From: Candidatus Limnocylindrales bacterium
GTDB lineage: Bacteria > Chloroflexota > Limnocylindria > Limnocylindrales > CSP1-4
Reading direction: 5' to 3'
Assembly: GCA_031292335.1 (NCBI GenBank)
Contig: JARLHH010000133.1
Location: forward strand, 1-5,425
DNA length: 5,425 nt
Shown here: piece after piece, positions 5,257-5,425 of the stretch
Layout: every line of letters starts with the position of its first letter
Position numbering within the stretch: the first letter of the stretch is position 1
Position numbers and translations under genes: made by a program
The notes under the pieces: model-generated
What the model saw: only the letters and a program-made list of their open reading frames with translations
The model's database searches: none
What the model was told of the DNA's origin: nothing

Positions 5257-5425
5257 ATGGTTGTCATGAAGTCGGGTACAGACACGCCTGCTGAACCCGA
5301 GGCGAAGCCGCAGTCCACGCCCAATCCGACCGACGACCTGAAATCCCTGCCCATGCCAGAGCTGCAGGCGAAGCTGGGATCGTCCCCCGACGGCCTCAGC
5401 GGGTCCGAGGCGCAGAAGCGGCTGA
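5257..5425 (+). CDS. P-type cation (probably H+) ATPase, N-terminal fragment (runs off the window)
   Basis: The first 56 codons of a P-type ATPase. After a hydrophilic, proline-rich leader (residues 1-22) comes DDLKSLPMPELQAKLGSSPD followed by GLSGSEAQKRL (about 26-56). This is the cation-ATPase N-terminal domain, whose usual form is L-x-S-x-x-x-GLS-x-x-EA-x-x-RL followed by GxNE. The wording is closest, from memory, to bacterial relatives of the plasma-membrane proton-pumping ATPases (P3A type) rather than Ca2+ pumps. The phosphorylation site (DKTGT), membrane segments and ion-binding residues all lie beyond the window, so the transported ion is unproven. I chose ATG at 5257, with a purine-rich GAGAGA 6 nt upstream. 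ATG 5266 and an in-frame ATG at 5206 are alternatives. The gene is divergent from the marR-clc cluster and about 1 kb from the nearest intact gene. Confidence 0.85.
   Translation, partial: MVVMKSGTDTPAEPEAKPQSTPNPTDDLKSLPMPELQAKLGSSPDGLSGSEAQKRL

Noticed and set aside
4784..5269. 161-codon plus-strand open frame before the ATPase gene
   Set aside because: No recognisable domain, biased composition and no clear ribosome binding site. It ends inside the ATPase start region. Treated as non-coding.

Overview
The window is very G+C-rich throughout, with strong G/C preference at third codon positions. It looks like a chromosomal segment from a high-GC bacterium. Actinomycetota or a high-GC Chloroflexota lineage would fit the codon use, the possibly leaderless regulator gene and the gene content, but the sequence alone does not settle the phylum.

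Layout. Positions 1-3829 hold a compact minus-strand gene cluster, read from right to left: a MarR-family regulator (3829-3350), a ClC chloride channel/transporter with CBS and RCK_C tails (3353-1281), an ABC-type ATPase (1259-357) and its ABC-2 type permease (360 to the window edge, partial). marR/clc overlap by 4 bp (GTGA) and ATPase/permease overlap by 4 bp (ATGA). clc and the ATPase gene are 21 bp apart with a strong Shine-Dalgarno sequence. This is almost certainly one transcription unit headed by its own regulator. A palindrome (3826-3841) lies across the marR start codon and its -10 box, which suggests autorepression and perhaps leaderless translation.

Upstream, on the same strand, is a 75-codon gene (4238-4011) with its own promoter and ribosome binding site. 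Its product is almost entirely a four-fold, roughly 18-residue tandem repeat built around Gly-Asp-Phe-Ala-x-Gly. I do not recognise a named family. It is the least explained real gene here and the best candidate for something undescribed.

Positions 4319-4676 (+) carry the decayed C-terminal half of a SAM-dependent methyltransferase. The N-terminus is missing, a short internal stretch seems lost, and one extra C shifts the frame. About 580 bp that I read as non-coding follow, with one clean palindrome. At 5257 (+) the N-terminus of a P-type (proton-pump-like) cation ATPase begins and runs off the window.

Functionally, the minus-strand cluster joins anion (possibly Cl-/H+) transport to an ABC exporter under MarR control. 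The divergent gene looks like an ion-motive pump. A shared role in ion/pH or toxicant stress is plausible, but it is inferred from adjacency only.
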